Notes under the pieces: generated by a model
What the model was told of the DNA's origin: nothing
What the model saw: the letters and a program-made list of their open reading frames with translations, nothing else
Database searches by the model: none
Shown: positions 24,890-36,891 of the stretch, one piece after another
How positions within the stretch are numbered: position 1 is the stretch's first letter
Layout: each line of letters opens with the position of its first letter
Made by a program: the position numbers and the translations under genes
From: Budorcas taxicolor
Taxonomy: Eukaryota; Chordata; Mammalia; Artiodactyla; Bovidae
Length of the DNA stretch: 64,000 nucleotides
Direction: 5' to 3'
Assembly: GCF_023091745.1 (NCBI RefSeq)
Contig: NC_068912.1
Location: 75,069,067 to 75,133,066, forward strand

Positions 24890-25152
24890 TGATGTTCAGT
24901 TGCTAAGTCATGTCTGACTCTGTGGGCCAGTGAACTGCAGCACATCAGGCTCTTCTGTCCTCCACTATCTCTTGGAGTTTGCTCAAATTCATGTCCATTG
25001 TGTTAGTGATGCTGTCTAACCATCTCATCCTCTGTTGTCCCCTTCTCCTTTTGCCTTCAATCTTTCCCAGCATCAGGGTCTTTTCCAGGGAGCTGGCTCT
25101 TCACATCAGGTGGCCAAAGTATTGGAGTTTCAGCTTCAGCAACAGTGTTTCT
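24890..25152 (-). mobile_element. BovB 3' end, diverged
   Basis: Reverse BovB terminus: ttgctaagtcatgtctgac, then catctcatcctctgttgtcc and caggtggccaaagtattgga. It is heavily diverged. It is the only BovB piece here in the same orientation as LRRC7 and lies 175 bp upstream of the PDZ exon. Confidence 0.88.
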
Positions 25153-25944
25153 ATAGGCATCAACTATGATAGGAATTAACTTAAAATTACCTGAGCAAGC
25201 AGACATGAGTAAGTATTCATTCATTACCATGTGCAGGACTAAATTTTGATTAGCAGTTTGTAAAACTTGAAAATCTTTTAGCAATAACAATTGCATTATT
25301 TTAATTATCTACTTTAAATGCACATATATTCTGACTAATTAGAAAGAGCTGTGTGACTAAGTGAAAGAAATTTTGCAAATGTAGAGTGAGGGAAAAGATG
25401 GCTACCTAATTTAAATTAGTTGCTATTGTTTTCTCAGAGAATAGAACAATTCATCTCCTGGGTAGATAATTCTATTGTTTAGATACAGCAGAGGCTTTAA
25501 TTTGAGAAAGGGGTGAAGTTTTAGCCACAGTTTGAGTGAAGGCGAAAGAAAAGAGAAAAGGAAGACTCTGAAACAGTTCAGGGTTTTGGCAGCAGCTCCT
25601 GAAGTGACAGTTAACAGGTCTTAAAGGAAAGAGGAAAAGACTGAAAAAAGAAAGAGATAAAAAATATGGAGGAATTGTTTGTGATAGAGAAGAGTCAGTA
25701 AATATTTAGGACTGTGAAGGCTAATATTCTAGTATTCTGTGCTCTGTTACCTCCCGAAGCCCCAAATCATAAATGAGATCTGTTAAACATCAGAGCCCTA
25801 TGCTTTCCAATGAAATGATGGCATTAGAAGTAGGTCCAGCTTGGGGTAAGGAGGTAGAAAAGGTAACAGCCATATAAAAGTTGATGCAAAGATGCAGATC
25901 AAGAATTCAGTGGAAGGAACATCAGTGCCAACATTGAGCTAGGG

Positions 25945-26142
25945 CAAGGGTCCCCAACCTCCAGGATCTAATGCTTGATGATCTGAGGTGTAACTGATTA
26001 ATAATAATGGAAATAAGGAGCACAATAAAAGTAATGTGCTTAAATCATTCTTAAGTCATCTTGTCCTCCCTTCACCCTGTCTATGGAAAAACTGCCTTCC
26101 ACAAAACCGGTTCCTGGTAGCAAAAAGATTGAGGACCACTGC
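25945..26142. mobile_element. MER1-type hAT DNA transposon, deleted
   Basis: Ends read aagggtccccaacc and aaagattgaggaccactgcc, imperfect inverses of each other. The interior retains ctatggaaaaactgccttcc. Most of the central part is missing. Confidence 0.8.
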
Positions 26143-26470
26143 CCCAGAGGAACTATAAAAAACCTAGGAATTCTTGATGATTCAGAGCTGAGGATGTGTG
26201 TGGGGGTCTGTGAGAAAATGCTAGTTTTCCATTTGAAGTGGGACAGGGTGACCCCAGATGACTGAAAGACTTGGGAACCCCAGAGGTAGCATATAATTTG
26301 ATTACATAACGGGAAAAAAACTTTTATAACTTTAATCTACTGAACAAGGACTGAAACTAGGATGAACCAAGTATTACCAGAGATTAGCAGGCAAAAGGTT
26401 AAAAAAGAGTTAAAAAAAATTTAAAAATACATTAGAATATATTTTGTATTTATATAAATACATACTGGAA

Positions 26471-26705
26471 GGGCTTCCCTGGTGGCTCAGTGGTGAAGAA
26501 TCTGCCTTCAGTGCAGGAGACTGCCTGCAATGCAGGTGACTCAGGTTCGATTCCTGGCTTGGGAAGATCCCCTGGAGAAGGAAATGGCAACCCACTCCAG
26601 TATTCTTGCCTGGGAGATCCCATGGACTGAGGAGTCTGGCGGGCTACAGTCCATGGCGTTGCGAAAGAGTAGGACACGACTTAGCTATTGAACCACAGCC
26701 TCCAT
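26471..26705 (+). mobile_element. Bov-tA SINE
   Basis: Intact head gggcttccctggtggctcag and B-box-like ggttcgattcc. Duplication catactggaa at 26461..26470 and 26706..26715. A small internal duplication (gcaggagactgcctgcaatg) enlarges the head. Confidence 0.95.
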
Positions 26706-26919
26706 CATACTGGAAATGTTCTTTAAGATGATTTGAAACATCAGCTTAATGTTTTCTCCAGCAACACTTCTTAGCCTGTTAATTTGCTTACAGGCAAATG
26801 CAAATGCCCAAAATGTTCTCTACCTCTTTATTTTTAAGGTACATTTAATCCTTACCTCTTAGACAGTTCAAGGCAAACTTGAGTCCTATTCCTGACTTAA
26901 TTAGCATATATTGTGAGTT

Positions 26920-26948
26920 GATGGGAACTGGATCAATTTGTTCCCATC
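26920..26948. repeat. Perfect 9-bp hairpin
   Basis: GATGGGAAC at 26920..26928 pairs with GTTCCCATC at 26940..26948 across an 11-nt loop. Confidence 0.9.
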
Positions 26949-26952
26949 ATGT

Positions 26953-26983
26953 CTCATTAAATGGGAACTGGCCATTTAATGAG
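26953..26983. repeat. Perfect 12-bp hairpin
   Basis: CTCATTAAATGG at 26953..26964 pairs with CCATTTAATGAG at 26972..26983 across a 7-nt loop. It begins four bases after the preceding hairpin and shares its atgggaactgg segment. Confidence 0.92.
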
Positions 26984-29079
26984 ATTATCCTTAATTCACT
27001 GTCATATTCTTTAACAGTAAATACAATGGTTAACTATTATATGCAGTTCACTTGCAGCACAAGAACAAAAAACTATCCACTAATGTGATTTTTATGGTGA
27101 AGTCATTAATGAACAGTTTCTAAATGATGAGTAACTGCAATTATCATAAGTACTCTATGTTTTATTTTAAAGATAGGTTTAATTAAAACTTTCCTTTAGT
27201 TGATCTAGATTTGTTAAAACTAGTTTTCAAATGGTGGTAGAAACTACGATTTTGAATAGTTTTGTATTTAAATGGCTCACTGTCTTATCAACATGAACAT
27301 ATAACAGCTTGATGTAGCTTGAAGGAATATTTTAGATTTATTCAACATACCATTTCACTTAGTAGTCCTTTTTTGTTATTTGTCACTAATTAGAAAATGA
27401 GAAGAAAGGAACGAAACATAACTTAAATATTTTACCTTTATATTTCCCAGTATTTCTGTGTATTTCCAATTAAATTATTTAAAATTGGGGTTATATTTTT
27501 CTAATGTGAAAATTTTATATTTTACAATGCAATATGTGGAAGGTATGCACACTTCCGGCTTTCTCCAGACCACTATAAAAACTGAAAGGAAACATATGTA
27601 ACAGATTTTACTTACAAAGTAAACTGCTGAGAACACTTTTCAGCTATTCTCCTGTAGTGACTCTATCTATTTTATAGTGTCAATCTGGAAGGAACTAAAA
27701 CTCTAAGGAAAACAAATTTCATATGTGCCAGGTATATGAAGAACTGCTTCAATACATTTTTTAAATAATAGAAATAATAAAGATGCCACTGTGGTTTTAT
27801 AAATGTGACAAACAGCCATACATTCTGATCTGAAGCTAGACTCCTCTTGGGCATGCTGTGCTATGGTTAATAGGTTGTGTGCGGCTGTTGTGTCCCATTA
27901 AGCATGTCAGAGACAGTACGCATCTCACATTTAAGGAGTTCCACCTGTCTGCTAAGGCCCAAAGGGGCCATGAAATGTAAGAGCCGAGAATACGTCAAGA
28001 AGCAGTCTGAAAGTAAAGAAGTTTAGCCGAGAGGAAATGCCGTGTTCTAGCAAAAGGTCAGATCTAGGAGGCTAATATAGCTTATTTAGTGAAAATCAGC
28101 TTTTCTATTTTCTATCAAGTTACTGATATCAATGAGTGAAATTTCTGACTGAAGATACTGGCAACAGTTTGGCAATAAATGGTGCATTTGCCTCTTGTGG
28201 AGTCTGCTTCTATCATTTGACTACTTGATAATTCTGGTTTATATTGATCTTGTTCCAACTAAAATACTGGGTCATAACTTGGAGAAGCCTGTGACAAAAT
28301 GGATTGTTAAGTGAGGCTCTGTGAATCATAATCTATAATCTCTGGAATTCAGTGACCTGATTTGGTCTTGCAGTGCTCTAAAACCTGGTAACAAGAATAA
28401 AGGAAATTGTTGCACCTAGTGTGTTTATCTATATGAACAACATGTGTGTGTACATGCACATGCCTGGATGTATGTGAGGTGTAATTCAGGATCAGAGAGT
28501 TGCATTATAGAAAGATACCTGGTGATGCTGTAGTTAGCTTGCTTACTGTGCTTTGTTCTAGAGACCATTCCCTTTCCTAGCAGTGTGTATTTATGAAGCT
28601 TTCAGTGGATACCTGCTGTGTTTTCTGCTCAAGAGCCATTCATTCTTTGTCTGGCAGCTATCATCTCCAATTCTCTTTGAAAACCACCCACTTCATTATT
28701 CTTAGCCTCTATGCTTTCAGTGAATCATGTTATCTAGACCTAAAACAAAGCACTGTATCCCCTAAAAATATCATTTATTATAGGTTGGGCAGGTAACCTG
28801 ATCAAATAGGAGAAATGAGAAGCCTATTGGGATTTTCAGAAAAGAGAATCTTGCTCTATCTTGCTCGTTTTAAGTCTGAGAGGGTCTGAAGCTCTTGAGC
28901 TATTTTTCTACCAATAAAGAAATAAAAAAAAGAGTGGCTAGTCCCTTCACTGTACAGCACAAACTAACCATTCTTTCTTGATTTCTTTATTGGCTCTTCT
29001 TCTGTTCATGACCTTTAAATGATAGAGTGAGTCAGTGCTCAGACTTTGACCCTCTTCTCTTTTGTATCCATACACACTT

Positions 29080-29205
29080 GGATGGCATCATCGACTGGAT
29101 GGATGAGTGAGCAAACTCTGGGAGATAGTGAAGAATAGGGAAGCCTGGAGTGCTGCAGTCCATGGGGTTGCAAAGAGTCAGACACAACTGAGTGACTGAA
29201 AAACA
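29080..29205 (+). mobile_element. BovB 3' end fragment
   Basis: Short 5'-truncated BovB terminus: gatggcatcatcgactggat, gcagtccatggggttgcaaa, gacacaactgagtgactgaa. No coding sequence. Confidence 0.85.
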
Positions 29206-29367
29206 ACACACACCTATATGGTTTCATTCGGCTCCAGGATGGATGACTCCAAAATTTATTCATCTCTAGCCCTGGCCTCTCCTCTGTACTTCAGATGTTT
29301 ATATTCAATTACCCACTTGTTGATATCTCAATCTGAATGCCCAGTGAACTTCTGAAACTTGTTGATT

Positions 29368-29645
29368 AGTTGTCAGTTAAGTCGTGTCTGACTCTTTTTC
29401 AATCCCATGGACTGTAGGCCACCAGGCTCTTCTGTCCTTGGTGGTTTAGTTGTTAAGTCGTGTCTGACTCTTGTGACCCCAGGGACTGTAGCCTGCTGGG
29501 GCTCCTTTATCCATGGGATTCTTCAAGCAAGCATACTAGAGTGGGTTGCCATTTCCTTTTCCAGGGGCTCTTCCTGACCCAGGAATCAAACCCAGGTCTT
29601 CTGCATTGCAGGCAGTTTCTTTACTGACTGAGCTACAAGGAATTC
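29368..29645 (-). mobile_element. Bov-tA SINE with partial tandem copy of its 3' end
   Basis: A minus-strand Bov-tA at 29443..29645. The same 3' terminal region (taagtcgtgtctgactc) occurs a second time at 29378, giving a partial head-to-tail duplication of about 70 bp. Confidence 0.85.
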
Positions 29646-30231
29646 TTTAACTTAGCATGGTCAAAAGAAACATTGTAAAGCAACTATACCCCCAAACAAG
29701 AACAAAGAAATCTGGCTCAGAGAATCCACTCTTGAGTGAAACATCTTAATGGAAAAAAAAAAAAGGAAAGGCTAGTGTGGAAAGAGGAAAACAAGCAGAA
29801 TAGTGATAGCCAAGTGAAGAAAATTTAAAGAAAGAGGTCAAGCCACATGCTGAGAGATGATGATGGGGATCTGACTATGGGACTTGACAGAGGTAGAGAG
29901 AATGTTTTGTGGTTGAAATTAAATTTGCTGCTACTTTTACTTTTAGTACCTCGTGTTATGGGTTATTATATAACAGGGCTTGTGTGATAAATAATTCTAT
30001 ACAATTATATAAAATCTACATAAAACTCTGCATTTCCAGAATTTCTAAGAAGCCTAGGTAATAGGCTCAAAAATATAACAATTATAAAATATATAAATAT
30101 TTAAGAACAGTTACTACTTTTGATCCTTCTATTTTCATATATTTTTTTCTGTTGTGAATTAGAGATGCAAGTCCAACTAAATTGCTCATTAAATCTTTGA
30201 AGAAACATCCTAATAGAAAGATTGATGAATA

Positions 30232-30574
30232 GGGGCTTTCCTGGTGGCTCAGGGGTAAAGAATCCAACTGCCAGTTCAGGAGACATTGACCCCTGATCTG
30301 GGAGGATATTGCATGTCTCAGAGAAATTAAGCCAGGGCACCACAACTATTGAGCTCCTGCTCTCGAGCCCAGGAACCACAGCTGCTGAGCCCACGGGCAG
30401 CCACTACTGAAGCCTGTGCTCTGCAACAGGAGAAACCACTGCAATGAGAAACCTGCGCACTGCGACTAGAGAGTAGTCTCTGCTCATCACAACAGAGAAA
30501 AACCCGCGCAGCAGTGAAGACCCAGCACAGCCAAAAACAGTAAATAAATAAAATGATTTTTTTTAAAAAGAGAA
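30232..30574 (+). mobile_element. CHR-type SINE
   Basis: Head gggctttcctggtggctcag, long gcaac/gagaaac body, gaagacccagcacagcc end and an A-rich tail. Duplication attgatgaata at 30221..30231 and 30575..30585. Confidence 0.92.
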
Positions 30575-31919
30575 ATTGATGAATACAGTCCTTCTAGTAG
30601 CATTTTCTAGATTTTTCAGGAAAAAAACTGCCAACTCTATATGTTTCTAGAAAACAGAGACTCAATTTTTTTAGTATGTAAATGAATTTAAAAGGTTATT
30701 CACTTCATTTCCTTCATTTTACCCTTAAGGAAACCAAGACCATACATATATTTAGTGGAACACTGAGAGAGGCCTTCTGATTCCTACTACAGTGTTTACT
30801 GAATGCCACTGTCTATAAAAACTGCATAAAATTCATAAGTCAATTTGTAGAATTTGTTGTGATGAGTTAGACATTATTTGTGTTGCACTATGATTTGTAA
30901 TTTCAGAATTGCAGTACTAAGGTTACTGAAGAATAAAATTCTATGAGGAAAATATGAATTAATAGCTGTATTTTAAGTGGAGCAGGATGAGGTATGGGAT
31001 GTCCCTGAAATCATTTTAGTAAATAATATACATTAAAACCATCTTAATATCTGTTTTCTATAACTTTTATTAAATTATTGCCTTTTAATTTAAAAATTCA
31101 TAAATAAAACCCCAAAATATTTCCAAGTTTTTCTTCTTATATTAAACTATTAAGCATTCAGAATAATGGTTTTTCTTCACTTGGTCCCGATAGATGAAAG
31201 CCTCAACTGGAAACCCTGTGAGCCCTTCAGGCAACTGATCAGAGTATCTAAAGAAATGTCTGAAATCATGTCTTAGCCAATTGCTTCATGACTTATTATA
31301 TGCTCCACATATTATTAAGTATTAAAAATGATTTCTTCTGGGGTACACTACAGCATCTCCTTCAGGGAGGGTTTCCGAGCTTTATTTTTTTTTGTCCTTG
31401 AATATGATGGATGGGAACTGCTTTGTATAACTCATCGAGCTTATTCTAATGTAATTCTAATGTAATGTTACAAGTCCTCTTTCAGGCACAAACTTTAGTT
31501 TGAATGTATACTCCTGGTAGGAGACAGCTCTGCGGCTCTGGCCATCCTGATGTATTAGGTTCATTAGTGGGTATGTCCTCTTTCTTGTCTGGGGCAGACA
31601 GAAACTCTAGAGTGTATTTTTTATATTTTTATTCTTCCAGTGTGAGCTTACTCTTGACCCCTGTGTTTGGCCATAGTGCAGCAGGCTGTAGCTTATAATG
31701 TGGTACACTCATGAAATTGGATTTTAATTCTAGTTCTGCTTCTTCAAATCTTAGGCTTCTAGTCAATAAAACAGGAACTGCTCTATCCATCACATTATTG
31801 GTTAGATGAAATCAGTTAATATATGAAAGGATTTTGAAACATTTGAAGCATCAAGCTGTTTTTCCTTCCTATTTATGCTTTGGAGTCTATGTATTCTACA
31901 TATACAAATATGCTTTGCC

Positions 31920-32035
31920 TTGGAAGGAAATGCAACCCACGCCAGTATTCTTGCCTGGAGAATTCCATGGACAGAGGAGCCTGGCAGGTTATAGTCCATG
32001 GGATCGCAAATAGTCGGACATAACTGTGTGACTAA
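31920..32035 (+). mobile_element. 5'-truncated Bov-tA SINE
   Basis: Bov-A body only, from ggaaggaaatgcaaccc to ggacataactgtgtgac. Confidence 0.87.
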
Positions 32036-32197
32036 CACTTACTTACTTCACTTATACATTTGCAAAAGAGAAAACGTTTATTTCAGTTTCTTTTAAAAAT
32101 ATTCAACAAGTTATGTATGAATTGTGTATGCTTCTAAATAGTGTTAATAACAATACGTTATTCAGTTGGTAAATTGTTGAGCTGTAGAATATCTCAA

Positions 32198-32342
32198 ATA
32201 TCACTTCTCAGCCTTAGCTACACAATAGAATCACCTGCGGAGTTTCAAAAATTCCTATCACTCAGCTCACATTCAGACTAATGAAATCAGTTTCTTTGGG
32301 AATGAGGCCCGGACATTAGTGTTTTTCAAAGCTCCTGAACAA
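32198..32342 (+). mobile_element. MER5A (hAT) left part
   Basis: The landmarks tagaatcacctgcggagttt and gaggcccggacattagtgtt identify MER5A. The element is cut by a SINE and an L1 and resumes at 33153. Confidence 0.85.
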
Positions 32343-32347
32343 CCTCC

Positions 32348-32528
32348 CTCCTTCTTTGTGACCCCATGGACTGTAGTCCACCAGGTTCCTCTGTCCATGG
32401 TATTCTCCAGGCAAGAATACTGGAGTGGGCTGCTATTCCCTTCTCCAGAGAATCTTCCCAATCCAGGGATCAAACCCAGGTTTCCAGCATGGCAGATTCT
32501 TTTATCATCCGAGCCACCAGGGAAGCCT
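32348..32528 (-). mobile_element. Bov-tA SINE inside MER5A
   Basis: Minus-strand copy, body at 32350..32450, head at the right edge (gagccaccagggaagcc). The 3' terminal BovB-like end is missing. Confidence 0.88.
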
Positions 32529-33152
32529 AGAACTAGAACTAGCAATTCCACTCCGGGGCCTATATCCAGGAAAAATGAAAACACTAATTCAGAAAGACGC
32601 ATGAACCGCTATCTTCACAGAAGCACTATTTACCATATCCAAGACTTGGAAAAGACCCAAGTGCCCATCAACAGACAAATGAATAAAGAGGATGTAATAT
32701 ATATACACACAATATAAAAGGCCATATAAAAGGATAGAATTTTACATTTACAACAAAATGAATGGGCTTAGAGGGCATTATGCTAAATGAAATAAGTGAG
32801 ATAGACAAATACTGTAGGACATCACTGACATGCGGAATCTAAAAAATAATACAAATGAATATATATGCAACACAGAAATAGACTCATAGACATAGAAAAC
32901 AAACATGTGGTTACCAAACGGAAGAGGGGAAGGGGTAAAAATAAATTAAGGGTATGGGATTAATAGAAACAAACCATTATTTATAAAATAAATAAACAAC
33001 AAGGATATATTATATAGTATGGGAAATCATAGCCAATATCTTACAATAATTTATAATGAAATATAATCTGCAAAAATACTGAATCACTATGCTGTATACC
33101 TGAGACTAAAATAATATTGTTAATCAACTATACTTCAATAAAAAAGTTGAGA
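32529..33152 (+). mobile_element. L1 3' end inside MER5A
   Basis: End of ORF2 and 3'UTR: agcaattccactccggggcc, gtgcccatcaacagacaaat, then tatacttcaataaaaaag. 5' truncated; antisense to LRRC7. Confidence 0.9.
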
Positions 33153-33188
33153 AGATTCTAAAGTACAGCTGAGGTTGAGAAAAACTGA
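33153..33188 (+). mobile_element. MER5A right terminus
   Basis: gattctaaagtacagctgag followed by gttgagaaaaactga matches the right terminal repeat of MER5A, completing the element begun at 32198. Confidence 0.8.
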
Positions 33189-33418
33189 TATAAAGTATTA
33201 TTTTACTGAGAAGAAGAGGATAAGGTAAATAGTCACTTGAACTGGGAAACAAAGGAAGGAGCTGAGAAAATGGATATGATGGCTAAGAATTTTCATGTGG
33301 AATGGGAAGGAGTCAAGTCTTCACTCTCTGGTTTTCTTCAACTCACTGTTTAATACAATTCTATGATTCTTTATTATATTTGTTAATAATCAAAATAGTT
33401 TATGCATTATAATCCCTT

Positions 33419-33874
33419 ATTTTTTCTTTTTTAAAATTATTGTTTGTTGAAATAATTGCTTTACTATGTTGTGTAGTTTCTACTGTTCTGCAAAGTGGAT
33501 CAGCCATGCATATACATATATCCCTTTCCTTTGGGATTTCCTTCCCATTCAGATCATCACAATGCATTAAATAGAGTTCCCTGTGCTCCAGAGTTGTTCT
33601 CATTAGCTCTTTATTTTATACATAGCATCAATAGTATATATGTATCAATTCCAATCTCCCAATTCCTTCCATCTTTCTTTGCCCTCTTGATATCTATTTA
33701 TTTATTCTCTACCTCTGTGTCTCTATTTCTTCTTTGCAAATAAGGTCATCTATATCATTCTTATAGATTCCAACTTAAATATCTATCAACAGAGGAATGG
33801 ATAAAGATGTGTTACATATACACAATGGAATATTTATTACTCAGCCATAAAAATGAGCAAAATTGGGTCATTTG
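33419..33874 (-). mobile_element. L1 insertion with 5' inversion
   Basis: Positions 33419..33768 are reversed L1 3'UTR (T-rich left edge, aatagagttccctgtgctcc). From 33769 the sequence switches to forward L1 ORF2 end (ctatcaacagaggaatggat, cagccataaaaatgagcaaa). A perfect 11-bp duplication, tataatccctt, brackets the whole at 33408..33418 and 33875..33885. Confidence 0.9.
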
Positions 33875-34518
33875 TATAATCCCTTTTCTAAGTAGAGTTC
33901 CCTGATAATGAACTTCAAGTGACATGCACACGAGTTTGTTGAAGGTAATTTGTTAAAAAAGATATCCATTATTACACATCAGGTTTCTAGTTTATAAAAA
34001 CGAATACCTTGAATCTGGACAGTACTTTATGCTTTAAAAATCACTTTCATATATTTTATGTTAATTATAGAGTTGAAAACAGACTTTCTACTTAATTTCT
34101 ATGAAAAATGAATATGTAAAAATAAGTGTATTAAATTAGAATTCTTAGATATTTTGCCTTGTGTTATTGTGATGGGTAGTTTGAACGTTGAGATAGTTTC
34201 ATCATTCAGGAGGAAAATCAAAGTTTACTAAGTGCTTCTTTAAGGTTAAAAAAAGTTAAGTGTGCTGGCTAGCTACAAATGACATTCATTTAAATCCATT
34301 CAATATCATTGGTGGTAGAATTTATTATGTATTTTCAGGGGTATATGGAACTCACTTTAATCATATTAGAAACTCATTAGTTCTTTAGGCCACACTAAGG
34401 GATACAGAGGTAAATTTTTGTTGATAATAAAATCTTCCATTTGTTGAGTATTTTTGCTTTTTAAAGCATTGGACATGTTCATGTGAGTTCCAGTCAGTGT
34501 CTATTCCATCTACATAAA

Positions 34519-36891
34519 GTAACAGGCAAATTTGACCTTGGAGTACAGATTGAAACAGGGAAAAGGCTAATAGAGTTCTGCCTAGAGAATGCACTGGTCA
34601 TAGCAAAAACCCTCTTCCAACAACACAAGAGAAGACTCTACACATGGACATCACCAAATAGTCAACACTGAAATCAGACTGATTATATTCTTTGCAGCCA
34701 AAGATGGAGAAGCTCTATACAGTCAGCAAAAACAAGACCGGGAGCTGACTGTGGCTCAGATCATGAACTCCTTATTGCCAAATTCAGACTGAAACTGAAG
34801 AAAGTGGAGAAAACCATTAGACCATTCAGGTATGACCTAAATCAAATCCTTTATGATTACACAGTGGAAGTGAGAAATAGAGTTAAGGGACTAGATCTGA
34901 TAAACAGAGTGCCTGATGAATTATGGATGGATGTTCATGACATTGTACAGGAGACAGGAATCAAGACCACCCCCAAGAAAAAGAAATGCAAAAAAGCAAA
35001 ATGGCTGTCTGAGGAGGCCGTACAAATAGCTGTGAAAAGAAGCGAAGCGAAAAGCAAAGGAGAAAAGGAAAGATATACCCAACTGAATGCAGAGTTCCAA
35101 AGAATAGCAAGGAGAGATAAGAAAGCCATCCTCAGCAATCAATGCAAAGAAATAGAGGAAAACAATAGAATGGGAACGACTAGAGATCTCTTCAAGAAAA
35201 TTAGAGATACCAAGGGGACATTTCATGCAAAGATGGTCTCAATAAAGGACAGAAATGGTAGGGATTAACAGAAGCAGAAGATATTAAGAAGAGGTGGCGA
35301 GAATACATAGAACTGTACAAAAAAGATCTTCATGACCCAGATAATCACGATGATGTGATCACTCACCTAGAGCCAGACATCCCGGAATGTGAAGTCAAGT
35401 GGGCCTTAGGAAGCATCACTATGAACAAAGCTAGTGGAGGTGATGGAATTCCAGTTGAGCTATTTCAAATCCTGAAAGATGATGCTGTGAAAGTGCTGCA
35501 CTCAATAGGCCAGCAAATTTGGAAAACTCAGCAGTGGCCACAGGACTGGAAAAGGTCAGTTTTCATTCCAATCCCAAAGAAACGCAATGCCAAAGAATGC
35601 TCAAACTACTGCACAATTGCACTCATCTCACATGCTAGTAAAGTAATGCTCAAAATTCTCCAAGCCAGGCTTAAGCAGTACGTGAACCATGAACTTCCAG
35701 ATGTTCAAGCTGGTTTTAGAAAAGGCAGAGGAACCAGAGGTCAAATTGCCAACATCTGCTGGATCATTGAAAAAGCAAGAGGGTTCCAGAAAAACATCTA
35801 TTTCTGCTTTGTTGCGTATGCCAAAGCCTTTGATTGTGTGGATCACAAAAAACTGTGGAAAATTCTGAAAGATATGGGAATACCAGAGCACCTGACCTGC
35901 CTCTTGAGAAACCTGTATGCAGGTCAGGAAGCAACAGTTAGAACTGGACATGGAATAACAGACTGGTTCCAAATAGGAAAAGGAGTACGCCAAGGCTGTA
36001 TATTGTCACCCTGCTTATTTAACTTATATGCAGAGTACATCATGAGAAACGCTGGGCTGGAGGAAGCAGAAGCTGGAATCAAGATTGCCAGGAGAAATAT
36101 CAATAACCTCAGATATGCAGATGACACCACCCTTATGGCAGAAAGTGAAGAAGAACTAAAGAGCCTCTTGATGAAAGTGAAAGAGGAGAGTGAAAAAGTT
36201 GGCTTAAAGCTCGACATTCAGAAAACGAAGATCATGGCATCCGGTCCCATCACTTCATGGCAAATAGATAGGGAAACAGTGGAAATAGTGGCTGACTTTA
36301 TTTTGGGGGGCTCCAAAAATCACTCCAGATGGTTATTACAGTCATGAAATTAAAAGATGCTTCCTCCTTGGAAGGAAAGTTATGACCAACCCAGATAGCA
36401 TATAAAAAGCAGAGACGTTACTTTGCCAACAAAGGTCCGTCTAGTCAAGGCTATGGTTTTTCCATTAGTCATGTATGGATGTGAGAGTTGGATTATAAAT
36501 AAAGCTGAGTGCAGAAGAATTGATGGTTTTGAACTGTGGTGTTGGAGAAGACTCTTGAGAGTCCCTTGGACTGCAAGGAGATCCAACCAGTCCATCCTAA
36601 AGGAGATCAGTCCTGGGTGTTCATTGGAAGGACTGATGTTGAAGCTGAAATTCCAATACTTTGGCCACCTCATGCGAAGAGCTGACTCATTTGAAAAGAC
36701 CCTGATGCTGGGAAAGATTGAGGGCTGGAGGAGAAGGGGACAACAGAGGGTGAGATGCTTGGATGGCATCACTGACTCAATGGACGTGGGTTTCAGTGGA
36801 CTCTGGGAGTTGGTGATGGACAGGTAGGCCTGGAATGCTGCAGTTCATGGGGTCTCAAAGAGTTGGACATGTCTGAGCGACTGAACTGAAA
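34519..36891 (+). mobile_element. BovB LINE copy 2, 5' truncated
   Basis: Starts within the endonuclease region and runs to the BovB 3' end (gtctgagcgactgaactg). The endonuclease S-D-H motif is intact at DNA level near 34758. Frameshifts lie near 35265 and 36325. It holds the longest open frame of the window. It is antisense to LRRC7. Confidence 0.95.
35355..36347 (+). pseudogene. BovB copy 2 reverse transcriptase, 330 codons, catalytic residue lost
   Basis: An open frame covering most of the RTE-type reverse transcriptase: SVFIPIPKKRNAKECSNY near residue 70, GFRKGRGT near 120, motif A at 150..160, GVRQGCILSPCLFNLYAE near 210, and an intact YADD box at 254..257. In motif A the other copies read FIDYAKAF; here it reads FVAYAKAF, so the first catalytic aspartate (residue 154) is alanine. 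There is no start context, the frame begins inside the protein, and it breaks after residue 330. It is therefore a remnant even though unusually open. The frame would normally be transcribed only antisense to LRRC7. Confidence 0.92.

Noticed and set aside
35355..36347. Functional BovB reverse transcriptase
   Set aside because: The frame starts inside the protein, lacks the motif A aspartate and breaks before its end.
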